DNA of 64,000 nt. Source: Dipteronia dyeriana (lineage: Eukaryota > Streptophyta > Magnoliopsida > Sapindales > Sapindaceae). Location: positions 52,738,597-52,802,596 of the forward strand of contig CM065303.1 in NCBI GenBank assembly GCA_032871835.1, in the 5' to 3' direction. The translations under genes and the position numbers were made by a program. The notes under the pieces were generated by a model that saw nothing but the letters and a program-made list of their open reading frames with translations, searched no databases and was not told the DNA's origin. Position 1 is the stretch's first letter. Each line of letters opens with the position of its first letter. Positions 10,978-23,416 of this stretch are shown one piece after another.

Positions 10978-12740
10978 TAGACCTAGCAATATATCGTGTT
11001 ATTGTGAATTCGTATCGTTTCGTGTTTGGGTCGTGTTAAAATTATTCCACCCAAACACGACATGTTAGCTTAATGGGTTGAAATATACAAATCCAAAACA
11101 GTTTGTTAAATTAATGGGTAACCTGACCCAATCCATTATAAAATATTATTTTTGATATTTATTAAAAATTCGAAAATAAATAGTACTAAGCATGATCAAA
11201 CTCATGCAATTAAGTTCACCAACAAACTTTCAAAAACATTTAAGTTTGGTTTTTAAAAAATAAAGTCCAAAAATAAAAACTTGATAATGAAATCTTCTAT
11301 TACTCTTCCTCCTGAATATTCAATATGTTGCAATTGAGAATCTCAATTCTCATTTAGACCTAAAAGGTTAAATTACTTGTGTTTGATGTTTACACCTAAC
11401 TGATTCAGTATTTAATCTGCGTAAATATTTAATTTTACATTATAAAAATTACTTATTAATAAGGATGATATATTGTTTATATAACAAAAATATATATATA
11501 TTGAAGAGAATATATTTGTAAAAAAAACATATATATATATACCTTTAGAAAAAATTGTTAAGAAACAAGTTGGTTTTAGAGTATCAAATATCAATTGTCA
11601 AATAAATTTAGGACCAGTTTGGTATTGCTGTAACTTTTGTAATAATCACTTTTAGCTGTGTTGAATGAATAATCAGCTGTGAAATTAATCAGCAGATGTT
11701 TGGTTAATTGTTTTTTTTTTAAATCACTGTATAGCTCAAAAGCAGTATATATATGTTTAGTAATTTTACTGTAAAAGTGTTGAGATCAGTTATAATGACT
11801 AAAATGTATATAGGTTTAGACCATATTTCATTTTATTTCATTAATTACATATATTAAATGAATATTTAAGTAGAATATTTAAATTGGGAAAAAAATCCAT
11901 AAGAACAATAAAAAAAATTTAAAATTTTTTTATAAATCAAATCAATATTTAAATAGAATATTTAATTTTGAGATGAACTAAGGAATATAAATGATTTTAA
12001 CTTGATTTCATAAGAATAATAACGATATTTTAAAAGAATCATTAAATGCTGAAATAGATTATTTCATAATCCTTTCAAAAAGTAACCCATCACCTACTTC
12101 TCAAAATTACTGTCAAAACTTACTAGATTATAAATTAATAACTTTTGATAGTTTTACCAAACAACATTTTATGTTAAAATTATAAAATAATCTGATTTTA
12201 ACTTTTCAAAAGCAATACCAAATTGACCCTTAAAGTCTTTAAGTTACGTTGTTTGAAATAATGGCACCGTAGTAATACAAAATACAAGAAAGAAAACATA
12301 CATAATTGAATTTACTATGATCGAATTGACGGTAACTGATTTTAAGAAAGTTAAAGAGAGTTTTAGGGTTAGGGTTATAATATTGTAATATAATTAATTT
12401 ATTGTTTTACAGGTTATAATTTAGAAATTGATAAAATTTAGGAGATTTTCCTCTTTCAAAAAATATATTCTTTCAAAAAGTTTTAATAAGTAAAATATAT
12501 TCAAACCATAATTATAAAGATATTTTTTAATATATAAATTCCATAACTTGACTATACAAATATTTTTGTAATAGCTTTCATAAACACATTAAAAAATATT
12601 TATATTAACGGGTTATCAAATTAACCGTTTTTTTAAGAGTGAACCAAAACCGACACATTATATTTTGTATTTGAATGGGTTGACCCATTATACTTGTCAG
12701 GCATACAACCCGATCAATTTTTTAACCTGATCAAGTTTTC
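10978..12740. mobile_element. hAT-like remnant with a nested MITE
   Basis: The left part (TAGACCTAGCAATATATCG, then TCGTGTTTGGGTCGTG and AATGGGTTGA) and the right part (ACGGGTTATCAAATTAACCG to CAACCCGATCAATTTTT) carry the TTAACCCG/GGGTTGA-rich terminal style common in plant hAT elements. Divergence hides the true ends. A Harbinger-like MITE (11611-12229) lies inside. Confidence 0.35.
11611..12229. mobile_element. PIF/Harbinger-like MITE, 619 bp
   Basis: The ends are inverted: GGACCAGTTTGGTATTGCT on the left, and AGCAATACCAAATTGACCC on the right. TTA lies just outside both ends (11608-11610, 12230-12232), matching the 3-bp duplication of PIF/Harbinger. No coding capacity. Confidence 0.75.
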
Positions 12741-13918
12741 TCTATCTGGTCGGCTTGTTGGACCCCACTAGATCTCGTCGGAACCAAAGGTTGAGACTTG
12801 GTTAACTATAATTAATTCTATCTGGTCGCCTTTGGTGACATGGCATACCATTTCTCTGGTAATGATATTGACCTGTCAGTTTATTAGATTTTACTAATAA
12901 CACATATTGCTAGTTCCAATAATTATTATTTTTCAATAATTAGATAGTATGGATACCTATAAAATGGTTTTTATACTTGTCTTTAGAATTCGAATGTGTT
13001 GATGACTATTATTCATACTATTGTACTATTTGTCTATGCATATTTTCATTATGTGTTGATGCATGTTCTAAAAAAGTACATCTTGTTTGTGTTTGTTCAG
13101 CTCAGACCAACTAGCTAATTTGGGTTACTTAACTCAGACATGTGTGTTAACTAACAAATTTATAGTGTCTTTATTTATAATGGTAGTGTTAACATGTGCT
13201 CTTAGGGCGAGCACATGTTAACATGTAACCTATTTAAAAAGTCCAAAAAATATTTAACTAAAATCTAGATAATCATAATAGTCTATAAATAAAGTCTAAA
13301 TACTCTTTTTTAAAATTTCAAAATCCTAAAAGTTTAGTCCATATAATCCTAATAGTCTTTAAAATCATCTATAAAATCTTGATACTCAACAATTGTCTAT
13401 TAAAATCTCAAACCAATATATTGCCATACATTTGGTTAGTTTAGTTGGAGTGTAGCTTCGGTGGGTTAGGGCATATACTCCCACCCCAATAGTGTATACA
13501 TTCAATTTCATTGATTAAAGATATATCATCTTGTGAATTTATTGGATCACCTCATATTATATATTGGAGCCACCCGTGCTAAATGAGTTTTGAAAAGCCC
13601 ATGGGTAGCCAACCTGGAGTATAGTTATTAGGTATCCCAATGACTAGGATTGTGCCCTCTATATCTAGGGCACTAATAAAATGGTCAAAATCAAAAATTG
13701 TTGGCAAAAATAATAATATCTATTAAGCATAACATTTCATTTTCATTACCCAAATAATTAAGAGTGTTGATCTAACCATCCTTTTCAGGCCTAAAAGAAA
13801 TAATTGTTTTTTTTTGTTTTATTATGCTTAGTCATTTTCCTATGGGATCCAATGGTTTTAGCCATAATTTTTGAATTACATGAACACTTGCAAGAGGTGA
13901 TGAAAATCTTCGATGTGA
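12741..13918. other. Intergenic sequence with a perfect hairpin
   Basis: No gene seen. At 13188-13222 a perfect 14-bp inverted repeat, GTTAACATGTGCTC, surrounds a 7-nt loop; it may mark the ends of a lost element. The rest is AT-rich unique-looking sequence. Confidence 0.5.
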
Positions 13919-13923
13919 TGCAC

Positions 13924-14761
13924 TATTAGAGATTTTGGATCGACGATTGCGGATTTGTCGTGCCTAATATATGCCCATAACTCATAGCAAATAATAACGT
14001 CAATAACAGAAAAATGGATGAGAGAAAGTAAACCAATTACAACACAAGATATACGTGGAAAAACCAAAATCGGGTAAAAAACCACGGGTCGTTAGGACGA
14101 CAGAGAAAATTCCACTGTATGATAAATTGTTACAACCATATATTACAGGATTCTCTCTCACACACAAACCCCAAACCTCAAACCACGCTCACAAGATCCT
14201 CACCAAGAACCCCATAATATCCCCTAGGTCTCCCCTGAATATCACCCACGAATCTCCAACTTGATCCACTAATATTCCCTTTGATCCCTCTCCGAATATT
14301 CTCACGGGTCTCTCACCCGGATCTCTCCACTACTCTTTGATGTTACATAGTGTTTCTTAACTCCACACAAAATAACCTAGATACAAGGTCTATTTATACT
14401 AGTTACAGGGGATTTAACATAAAAGGAAATCCTACTTATAAACGTACAAGAATTGCTTGTTCCACATAAATATTATTTCCTATTTATGACAAATCTTTTT
14501 GTTAAGGAGAAATCATTTTCCTTCAAGTACATGACTTTCCTATTCTTCATGAAGACAAACTCTTTCCTTTTCTGATTAGCACAAGAACTTCCAGACGAAA
14601 ACACATTTCCTATTTTTATATGTTTTTTCAGTCTTCAAGCCTCTCTCAAACACCATATTCAACTTCCAAACTTTATCCCATGTCTCTAGGAAACTCCACA
14701 TCAGTTGAGTCTTGTTTGGATAACAATGGGTTCACTTGAGAATACGAGCCAAAACCTAACA
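13924..14761 (-). repeat. LTR of the TRIM/LARD (3' LTR in minus orientation)
   Basis: About 838 bp, closely matching 15528-16363; ends CCTAACA. The purine-rich sequence that should precede a 3' LTR reads AAATGAGAGAA on the minus strand just inside (14762-14775). Confidence 0.88.
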
Positions 14762-15506
14762 ATTCTCTCATTTGGCTTGAATTCTCAAGACCTTTATCCA
14801 CAGCCACGTTTCTCATCACCAAGAATCAACATACCCTACCACAAGGTATAACCACTTATGAACGAACCATCCTAAGATTTTTTTTTTCCTTTTGCTTTGT
14901 GTTCGTTGTTCCGGCACCATGTCAAAAAATAACTTGCTGAAATTGTGATGCAACTCCTCACGTCAGATTACCAGAGAGTTCGTCAGCTATCGACATCCTT
15001 GTCCACCATACACCTTGCAACACTTTCTAACCAATGCTTTGTGCACAATTATGGACCACTAGCAGCAACATATCCTCTTCCATGGACAGTGGGGAAAACT
15101 GCCAAAAGGATAAACATGTTCTTGCATCACCCAATCCTATGAAAGACCTTCCGTCATTACATCACATACCTGGTGAAAGACTTGCTACTAGAACGGGGAG
15201 TACTTTACCGGATAACCCCCACACCACCATCAAAGACTTTGAGCATTTAATTTTTTTTTTAATATTCAATTAGTGCCTTGTGTAACCCAGATTGGATCTC
15301 CATGACTTGAACCTGTCACCACAAGCAAGAAAAAAAAAAGTTCTCCTCAATCTCTATTTTTCTTTTCATCAAACCCACTGAGTTCGAAACCGCTTTCAAG
15401 CCGTATCTTCTTTGCTAAACCATACTAGGCAACCATGAATCATCATCCCATTACCACCAAGTCCTCCATACGATCTCCCGTAAAGACTTGTAAACCACAA
15501 TCGCTG

Positions 15507-15525
15507 AACCAAGGCTCTCATACCA
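15507..15525 (-). promoter_or_regulatory. Primer-binding site, tRNA-iMet-like
   Basis: On the minus strand, two bases after the right LTR, the sequence is TGGTATGAGAGCCTTGGTT. It differs slightly from the usual plant initiator-Met site (TGGTATCAGAGC...). It fixes the element's orientation. Confidence 0.75.
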
Positions 15526-15527
15526 AT

Positions 15528-16363
15528 TGTTAGAGATTTTGGATCGATGATCGCGGAATCGCCGTGCCTAATATATGCTCACAACTCATAGCCAATAATA
15601 ACGTCAATAGCAGAAAAATAGATGAGAGAAAGTAAACCAATCACAACACAAGATATACGTGGAAAAACCCAAATCAGGTAAAAAAACCACGAGCCGTCAG
15701 GACGATAGAGAAAATTTCACTATATGATAAATTGTTACAACCATATATTCCAGGATTCTCTATCACATCCACATCCAAATCCAAACCACGCTCATAAGAT
15801 CCTCACCAAGAACACCACAATATCCCATAGGTCTCCCCTGAATATCACCAATGGATCTTTAACTTGATTCACTGATATTCCCTTTGATCCCTCCCCGGAT
15901 ATCCCCACGGGTCTCTCACCCGGATCTCTCCACTACTCTCTGATGTTACATGGTGTTTCTTAACTCCACACAAAATAACCTAGATATAAGGTCTATTTAT
16001 ACTAGTTACAGGGGGTTTAACATAAAAGGAATTCCTACATCTAAACGTACAACAATTACTTGTTCCACATAAATACTATTTCCTATTTATGACAAGTCTT
16101 ATTGTTAAGGAGAAATCATTTTCCTTCAAGTACAGAACTTTCTTATTCTTCATGAAGACAAACTCTTTCCTTTTCTAATTAGCACAAGAACTTCCAGAAG
16201 AAAACAAATTCCTATTTTCATATGTTCTTTCAGTCTTCAAGCCTCCTTCAAACACCATTTTCAACTTCCAAACGTTATCTCACGTCTCCAGGAAACTTCA
16301 CATCAGTTGAGTCTTATTTGGTTAATATTGGGTTCACTTGACAATACGAGCCAAAACCTAACA
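15528..16363 (-). repeat. LTR of the TRIM/LARD (5' LTR in minus orientation)
   Basis: About 836 bp, TGTTAG...CCTAACA on the plus strand. A minus-strand TATAAATAG box lies at about 15993-16001, and the same box occurs at 14390-14398 in the other copy. Confidence 0.88.
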
Positions 16364-16368
16364 TGCAC

Positions 16369-16989
16369 TATCACATTTTAATCAAATTTTTATGACGAGT
16401 TATGTGTCATGTGTGGAGTTGGAGTTCACCAAATAATAGTTAAAAACTTAAAATGATTGTTGCACATACACCGAAACTAAAAATCAAAAATTAAAACTCA
16501 AATAATTGAGAAAAATTGACATTTTAAAATTGAAAGAAAATAAATGAGGAAAAAAAACTAAAGGCAACAAGAAGTATAAATAAAATGATACAATGTTAGA
16601 ATAGGAAGAAATGAGATCACGTTTCCTAGTGAGCTTTGGTTTATGTATATAAGAGTCTCTTTAGGTTGAAAATTATACAAAACAAACATGTTTTTTTTCT
16701 TTATTGGACAAATGATTAGTAGAATAGCGGCTTGAATCTTATAAATAGTGAATGTTTTAAAAAATAATCCATAATCTCGTATTAATAGATATTATCAAAC
16801 ATGTTTTTTCTTTACAAATGAAATATGCAATTTATTTACATCTTTTACCGAAACATTTGATCAATTTTTTGTCTCAATCTGTTTAATTAAATCAATTTTA
16901 ACCTTAAATCAGGATACTTAAAAAATAGATCTCCTGACATAAGATATCTTCTTCTCCTCCTCCTCCTTCCACCTATTTTATTGACTCAA
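16369..16989. other. AT-rich intergenic sequence
   Basis: No gene or clear repeat seen between the TRIM/LARD element and the small MULE relative. Confidence 0.5.
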
Positions 16990-17335
16990 TTAATCAAAAT
17001 GGAAATTGTGGGATATGTCATCTTTTTTTTTTTTTACAATGATGTCACCGCTTTAATAATTTAAATTTAAAATACACATATTATGGTGAACTATCCAAAT
17101 TGCCCTTAAATAATCTATTTTTTATTTTCATTGTGCTTCTATCTACACTTTGAAAACGATAACTCATCTCTCTCTAAAAAACTCATCTCTCTCCAGATTC
17201 TGCACAAGAAGATAACATATATTTGTGATATTTGTTTATATTTTCATATATTTCTATGTGGTTTAACAATGTATTCATTCGTTATGATTTGTTATCCAAT
17301 TTTTGTATGATAATGTATAAACATTTTATTTTTTA

Positions 17336-18085
17336 AAGGATCGAACATTTTATTTTTGAAAATAAAGTTTAGTTAAATTGAGTATATTTGTACCCAAATT
17401 GAGCATTTTTTTAATATGATCGAACTTATTTTTGAAAGAAATTAGCATATTTTTGAAAGAATTGAAAGAATCGAGCATTTGTAAAAGGATCGAGAATTTT
17501 TCAAAAGATCGATATTTTTTTTCAAATGATCGAGAATATGAGAATATTTATCAAAGGATCAATATTTTTTTTCTAAGGATCGAGAATTTTTTTTCAAAGA
17601 ATCGAGAATATTTTTCAAAGGATCGAAAATTTTCATAGGATCGAGAATTTTTCAAAGAATCGAGAATTTTTTTTCAAAGGATCGATAATATTTGTCAAAG
17701 GATCGAGATTTTTTTTCAAAGGATCAAGAATTGTTTTTAAAGGATCAAGAATTTTTTTCAAAGGATCAAGAATTTTTTTCAAATGATCGAGAAATTTTTA
17801 AAGGATCGAGAATTTTTTTCAAAGGATCGAGAATTTTTTAATGGATCGAGATTTTTTTTTCAAATGATCGAGATTTTTTTTTCTAAGGATCGAGATTTTT
17901 TTTTCAAAGGATCAAAAATATTTGTCAATAGTTCGAGAATATTTCAAAGGATCGAGAATATTTTTCAAATGATCGAGAAATTTTTCAGAAAATTAGGTTT
18001 AGTTAAATCGAGTATATTTGTAGCGAAATCGAGCATATATTAGAAAGAATCGAGCATATTTTTCAAAGGATCGATATTTGTTTTT
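17336..18085 (+). repeat. Tandem array of about 20-bp GATCGAGAATTTTTTTCAAA units
   Basis: Roughly 35 imperfect units. The two edges share a second module, TTTAGTTAAAT(T/C)GAGTATATTTGTA (about 17366 and 17998). Frames through it (17432-17638, 17783-18043) only translate the repeat. Confidence 0.9.
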
Positions 18086-18111
18086 TGAAGTAATGACTAG
18101 AAAAATAAAAA

Positions 18112-18240
18112 GGTTCGGGGGCACTGCCCCCCTACCCCCCTCCCTTCCTCCGCGAGCTGACCGGGCAGCTTGACCACCGCAAGCTCGGCGGGAAGCTCGG
18201 CCCCCGAATACGTCTGCGTAGCGCCACTTCGTCGTCGTTC
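18112..18240. other. GC-rich patch inside the small MULE
   Basis: About 130 bp of markedly GC-rich sequence (GGGGGCACTGCCCCCCTACC, GACCGGGCAGC, GCTCGGCGGG) in a very AT-rich neighbourhood. It contains the short self-complementary GGGGGCACTGCCCCC. No reading frame recognised; possibly a captured fragment. Confidence 0.8.
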
Positions 18241-18480
18241 GAGTGATTGCTTGGGTTTTAAAGAGACTTTCTCCCTCTACTTCACAACTATCTCACTGTA
18301 AAATGAATGAAAGAAATCTGATGTGGAACAACTATTGGAGGTATTTTTATTCGTTCACCATAATAGGTGCTTTTAAAACATAAGTTACTGTTGAAACGCC
18401 ACCTCCAAAAAGTGCTATTTATTTTTTGAACCCTTAATCAAATCTGTTGATTACATACCATCACATCTTCATACTAGATT

Positions 18481-19233
18481 TAGGGGTCGTTTGTTTTTTT
18501 TTCTTTTTTTTTTCTGAAGACTGAACAATCCTGAATTTTTCTAATGACCGAATAATGACTAAAATATGAACTTAAATGACATATTTATTTTTTCTTTCTT
18601 CACATCTAAATGTACAACACGTTTGTTTTTTAATAATAAAATTATTTGAAAATAAGTAATTTTACATTGATACTCATGTTAAACAATTATACATATAATA
18701 TGTAATAAAAATAATTTTAACATAACAATTATATATGAACACATATGATCATGATCTTCTTCCTCAAATATAAACAAACTTCACTTTTACTAAGAAAAGT
18801 AAAAGTTTTTTTTTCAAAAAATAAAAGTGACAGTAACAAAAGTCACACAAAACACTAATATATATATATATATCACTCTAATATTATAATAATTTATTGA
18901 TATTAAATATCAATACGAGAAGTGGTTAGGATTTCTTTTTATTTTTAAAGCTATTTAAAATAAGTAATATATTAAAATAAAATTTATATACCTATATATA
19001 ATTACGATGAAATTAGAAATATGTTATATATGGAGATAGTATCGGAAGAAAAGATTTTGTATTACATTTAATGTAATTAAGTGATTTGCAATTAAATGAA
19101 AATTCAAAAAATTTAACTCTTTTTTAAGTTGTTTTTTTTTTATTGTTTGACTACGTAAATAAATAAATAAAATAATTTAATAATTATGATTCATATCCAT
19201 TAAATTTTAAATAGAAAAAACAAACGGGTCCTA
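18481..19233. mobile_element. TIR element, TAGGGGTCGTTTG ends
   Basis: The left end is TAGGGGTCGTTTGTTTTTT and the right end is AAAAAACAAACGGGTCCTA, roughly inverted. An inner block CTGAAGACTGAACAATCCTG also occurs, reversed, near the right end of the element at 36640-38310, so the two are probably relatives. No target duplication was found; superfamily uncertain (hAT- or Harbinger-like). Confidence 0.5.
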
Positions 19234-21985
19234 CTCAAAAACCAAGAAAAAAAGAAAAAAAAAGTTTAAAAATTACTCACTACTCAGGGAAACAAGAAAA
19301 GTAGTAGGAAGAAAAAAAATAGTGAATATAAAACCTATAAAGGTAAAAACTTATTGATAATAATAGGTTAAATAGAATAATAGATCGTAAATCAAGAAAT
19401 TTTGTTAATTTTTTTTGTTGATTTACAATGTTGTACGATGGGGGCGTAAACCTTGTGTTCATCGTATGTCATCAATTTTGACGTGAGAAGCATGTAAACG
19501 TGTCCAACCATCTTCTCTTCCTTTTCACTTATGTTTACAGACTCAACTAATGGAATCGGTCAAAACGGACACATAAAAAGGAAAATCCTCACTCCTTGAG
19601 AAAACATAGAAAAGTTAGGAAGAAGAAAAAGGGTTAAAACAAAAGAGTTTATATAAAGGTGATATAACTAGTGGTAATTAAACTTTTGATTGACCGGTAG
19701 CAAGTTTTATGACAACTTTATTGAAAAATAAAAATGTAGTAATCAGACCCTAACACATCACTTGTGATGAATCCAATACAACAAGTCTAAATTCCTTCCG
19801 TCATTAGAAAACTTTATGATTTGTCATTATTGGTAGACAGAAATTAAAATAAATAAATAAATATCAATGAAGAATAAGTAGTAAAATTCGGAATCCTTAT
19901 CAGAAGTGCATGCATGGCCTTTTCCCACTTTAATCACTAAGATTATGATATTTACCAACTGATTAATCACAAATTTTGGAACTTTATTAGACATCATTCT
20001 TAGTGGCTCCCCATTCCCAGTCGCTTCGTTTTGATGGTGTAGATGACCACCGGCCTTTCCAACATTATGAAAACGAATTCTAACAAATAATCATAGTGGA
20101 AAGATTCCGTTATTATATATACAAGAGTTGTATACTCATATAAATTCAGTGTTTGGAAAGGAGACGTGATTCAAATCAATAACTTTTCGTAATTGTGAAT
20201 TGTATACTATGAATAATCTCATCTATAAAAGTAGACGTTTGCTTAAAATTGAACCGCAAAAAAATAAATAATATTCTTATTGCAAATAAGAAACATGCTA
20301 AATATTTAAAAAATTATTCACTTGAGATACACGCAGGAAGATATTATTGTTTATATATATATATAATATCTATTAATTTGGGACTATATTTTTTAAAAAA
20401 ACTTTTATTATTGGTAGGATTCGAATATCTAATATATGAATCATTCATCTAAACTCCAAATTCATCAATCTACCAGCTGAGTTAAGCTTATATCGTTTAG
20501 AAGAAACTATTGCTTAACTTTACATTTAAAGAGATAAAAATAATAATACTAAAAGTAGATGATGACAGCATAACCTCAATACCTCATGCCTAAGCATTTA
20601 CACTTCATAGTTGTCAAAAGACATTAATTTTATTGGACCAATTAATTATGGTTTAATTTGAAAGGGCACACCCTATAAGGATTATAGGGTGTTTTTTATA
20701 TAAAAAATAAAATAAAATAAAATTATTCAACGATTTTGACTTGATGACACAATGACTAATTAAAAGAAATAGCAAGATCCATTAGGTACAATTTATGGTT
20801 TTCCATGACTTAATTTAATATTATATATAAATAAATAAGGGCAAGCTGGTTGCTTGTGTTACCGATAGGGTTTTTAATTCAGTGCATAGAAGAAGAAAAA
20901 ATGGATGTGGGGTCTCTCTTTGTACCCTTAATTTGACAAGGCATTATTTATTGAATAAAAGCATAAGAGGTATGTACTATATAATATTGGATTAGATTCT
21001 ACAAGAACCAACCAAAAGTGATTTAAAATATATATATATATATCACACATGGAGATGAGTCATGAGTGACGATGATGACGAAGAAATTTGTCCAGGGGCG
21101 GCTCACTCTACTCTTATCTTTTTCCGTTTGCTCACTATACTTGTATATTTGTATAACAATGATGTAACTTTTATAACATTGAAATGTGTCTAACAAATTC
21201 ATTAATTCTCTATTTTATATACTATTATTTATAGTTTCTTCTTTTTATTTTTTTAAGGCTTTATTGAATAATGGCAATCATGTTTAAACCAATGAAACTC
21301 CACCACACGGGTTCAAATCCTAATATTGTAAATATAATCTCACCCTTATCAATTAAACCGTAAAGCGTGAGAAGACTCTTCCTTAAAGTGAGAGTTATAT
21401 TTTGGATCATGTTTATATAGTCTAGTCTCAGATGACCTCTAACCTGCAATGGTGTTTGGTTTAAAAAAAAAACAACCATGTTTTTTTTATTTTTTTGAAA
21501 TACAATAGGAACCTGATGAGATTAATTAGACTTTATAAGCATGGTCCGAATTACTAATTTCACTATCGGGGAGATGTTACATATGGACTACAACTCTCAC
21601 AATTTGAGAGAGAGCTGCTCCCACAAATCAGAAGAAAAATCCACACACATGCCTATAAAATGCTTGTGGTGGGACTCGAACCCCTGACCACTAGGTGTAG
21701 GAGGGATGTGTATAACCATCTCTATTAAGAGGTGATTTAAAAAAAAAAAAACATGTTAAAAATTATTTTATTGAAAAAAAAAACACAATTCAATATTATT
21801 AATGTTCAAATATCAAGAAATATCAAGATAGATGAGGATGAGATTACATTAAAACATAAAAATGTTACATGTCTTGTTAGCAAAAGCCACTGGACTATAT
21901 ACAGGCATAAATACTTTTATATTATACTACTACGAGGATTTTTGGGTACAAACTACAAACTAAAGTCAGAAAAAACAAATTACTG
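19234..21985. other. AT-rich intergenic sequence
   Basis: No supportable gene. It contains a perfect 10-bp hairpin ACACCCTATA/TATAGGGTGT at 20668-20692 and, at about 21660-21700, a minus-strand stretch resembling a tRNA T arm (GGGGTTCGAGTCCC), as found in tRNA-derived SINEs. Confidence 0.5.
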
Positions 21986-22187
21986 TTTTAAAGAATTTTC
22001 TTAATTTATTCCAACCATAAACTACAATTACAAAGTAAACCCAAAAGTACATTATTCATAAAGATTACTTATCATATATATATATCTCTCTCTCTTTTAA
22101 AGAATTTTATTAATTTATTTCAACCAAATACTACAAAGTAAACCCAAAAGTACATTATTCATAAAGATTACTTATCATATATATAAC
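21986..22187 (+). repeat. Tandem duplication of about 100 bp
   Basis: Two copies (about 21986-22090 and 22096-22187), each from TTTAAAGAATTTT through AAACCCAAAAGTACATTATT to CTTATCATATATA. Confidence 0.85.
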
Positions 22188-23411
22188 TAGTAAAATAGTT
22201 TCACATAGAAAGGAATCCAAATCGTTGGATTTATAAACCAAAATAATAGGAGAAAATATAGTTTGTGATAGAGAAGAAATTAAAAGAAGAAAATGTAATG
22301 TAGCATATATAGAAAAGGCCAACAAGAAAAAAGTGTTTGAAAAGATGAGAGAAGAAATGGAATGGAAATAAAAGGCTCTATCTTTCGGCACACACACACC
22401 TTTGCAGAGTTGTCTTCTCACCAAACCAAATGCCAAACTAATACTACCAAACTATTCTTACCTGTAAAATCTTGTATGAGACATGCCATCTCACTCTGCT
22501 GTTCTTTTTTCTTTTTTCAAATATTTTTTTTAACTTAATCCAGAATTTTAGCATATAGGTTTTGTATTTTTCTATATCAAGTTTCTCTCTGTTTTTTTTT
22601 TCTATTTTGAAAACCAATACCGAGGTTTGTGAGGACTATTGAGATCAAGGCATCAAGCAATAGCACTGCATCAATGGAGCTAACAGGTATATTGATTTTA
22701 CGTAAAGTAGGGGTTGAACTGGATTTTAATTAATAAGATTGTATTTGATACTGTTTCAAAATATTCTATTTTAATAATATAGCGATTATACACAATTCTT
22801 TAAAATCATGTAAATTTTAAAAATACCATCATCCAATGTGGTTTGGTGGTAAGAACAATCATTTAAACCGACAATTTGGCCACCACTGCAAGTGAGAGAA
22901 ATTAAATATACTAATAGAAAACATTTCAAAAAAAATAAGTTTAGGAACCGGTTTTTCTTAACTTTTTAAATTAAAAATTTATTAAAAAATGGAAAAACAT
23001 AAGAAAAATGGAAAGAAAATAGTTTTTGGAACCAAAAAAATTCTAAGTTTTCCTCCAATCACATCTCATTGATCTTAACATTTATACAAAAAATCTCATC
23101 AAAAATTATAAAAAATCATAAAAAATTCATTACGGTGTGGATGAGTTTGGACATAAGATGGTTTACATTAGAGAATTCCTCTATATTGGGGATGATAAAA
23201 TAACCCGTGGGAACATTGACCCATACTTATTGGGTGAAAATGGGGTTCAATTTGGTACGGTATGGTAGGGATAGGGATAGATAGTAAAACCAACAATGGG
23301 TATGGAGGGATGGGTTTTATAATTCATGCACCGTCTCGCTTAAAATATAATATATTTATTATTATTATTTAGTTTTTTTCTTTTAATGATTTATGTTAAA
23401 AAAATTATCAA
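22188..23411. other. Intergenic sequence
   Basis: No gene I can support. A minus-strand frame at 22436-22155 (93 codons) has no recognisable domain. The sequence around 22610-22685 ends in CTAACAG/GTATAT, which could be a stray splice donor, but I see no continuing exon. Confidence 0.4.
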
Positions 23412-23416
23412 ATTTG

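Larger units (their letters stand above)
13924..16363 (-). mobile_element. Non-autonomous LTR retrotransposon (TRIM/LARD type), 2.4 kb
   Basis: Two long direct repeats (13924-14761 and 15528-16363) enclose 766 bp with no gag or pol. The 5-bp duplication TGCAC lies outside both ends (13919-13923, 16364-16368). The minus-strand orientation follows from the primer site beside the right LTR. The first LTR begins TATTAG where the second begins TGTTAG. An open frame inside each LTR (for example 14085-13876, minus) is also found in the solo LTR at 23417-24219 and is probably not a protein gene. A partner element must have supplied the enzymes. Confidence 0.88.
16999..18433. mobile_element. Non-autonomous Mutator-like element, relative of the 8.9 kb MULE
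   Basis: It is 1,435 bp, bounded by an exact 9-bp duplication TTAATCAAA (16990-16998 and 18434-18442). The left end (ATGGAAATTGTGGGATATGT, then GATGTCACCGCTTT and CATATTATGGTGAAC) and the reverse of the right end (GCACCTATTATGGTGAAC) match the ends of the MULE at 381-9242. It carries no transposase. Most of it is a 750-bp array of the same kind of unit as in the large element, here GGATCGAGAATTTTTTTCAA, followed by a GC-rich patch. It was presumably moved by a relative of the large element. Confidence 0.88.

Noticed and set aside
13876..14085. 69-codon frame also found near 24058-24261
   Set aside because: Shared only because both lie in LTRs of one family; spans the LTR border in one copy, no domain.
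21660..21700. Possible tRNA gene on the minus strand
   Set aside because: Only a T-arm-like sequence is visible; no acceptor stem or anticodon arm could be folded.
22155..22436. Minus-strand 93-codon frame with hydrophobic stretches
   Set aside because: No recognisable family; hydrophobic content is expected from AT-rich antisense sequence.
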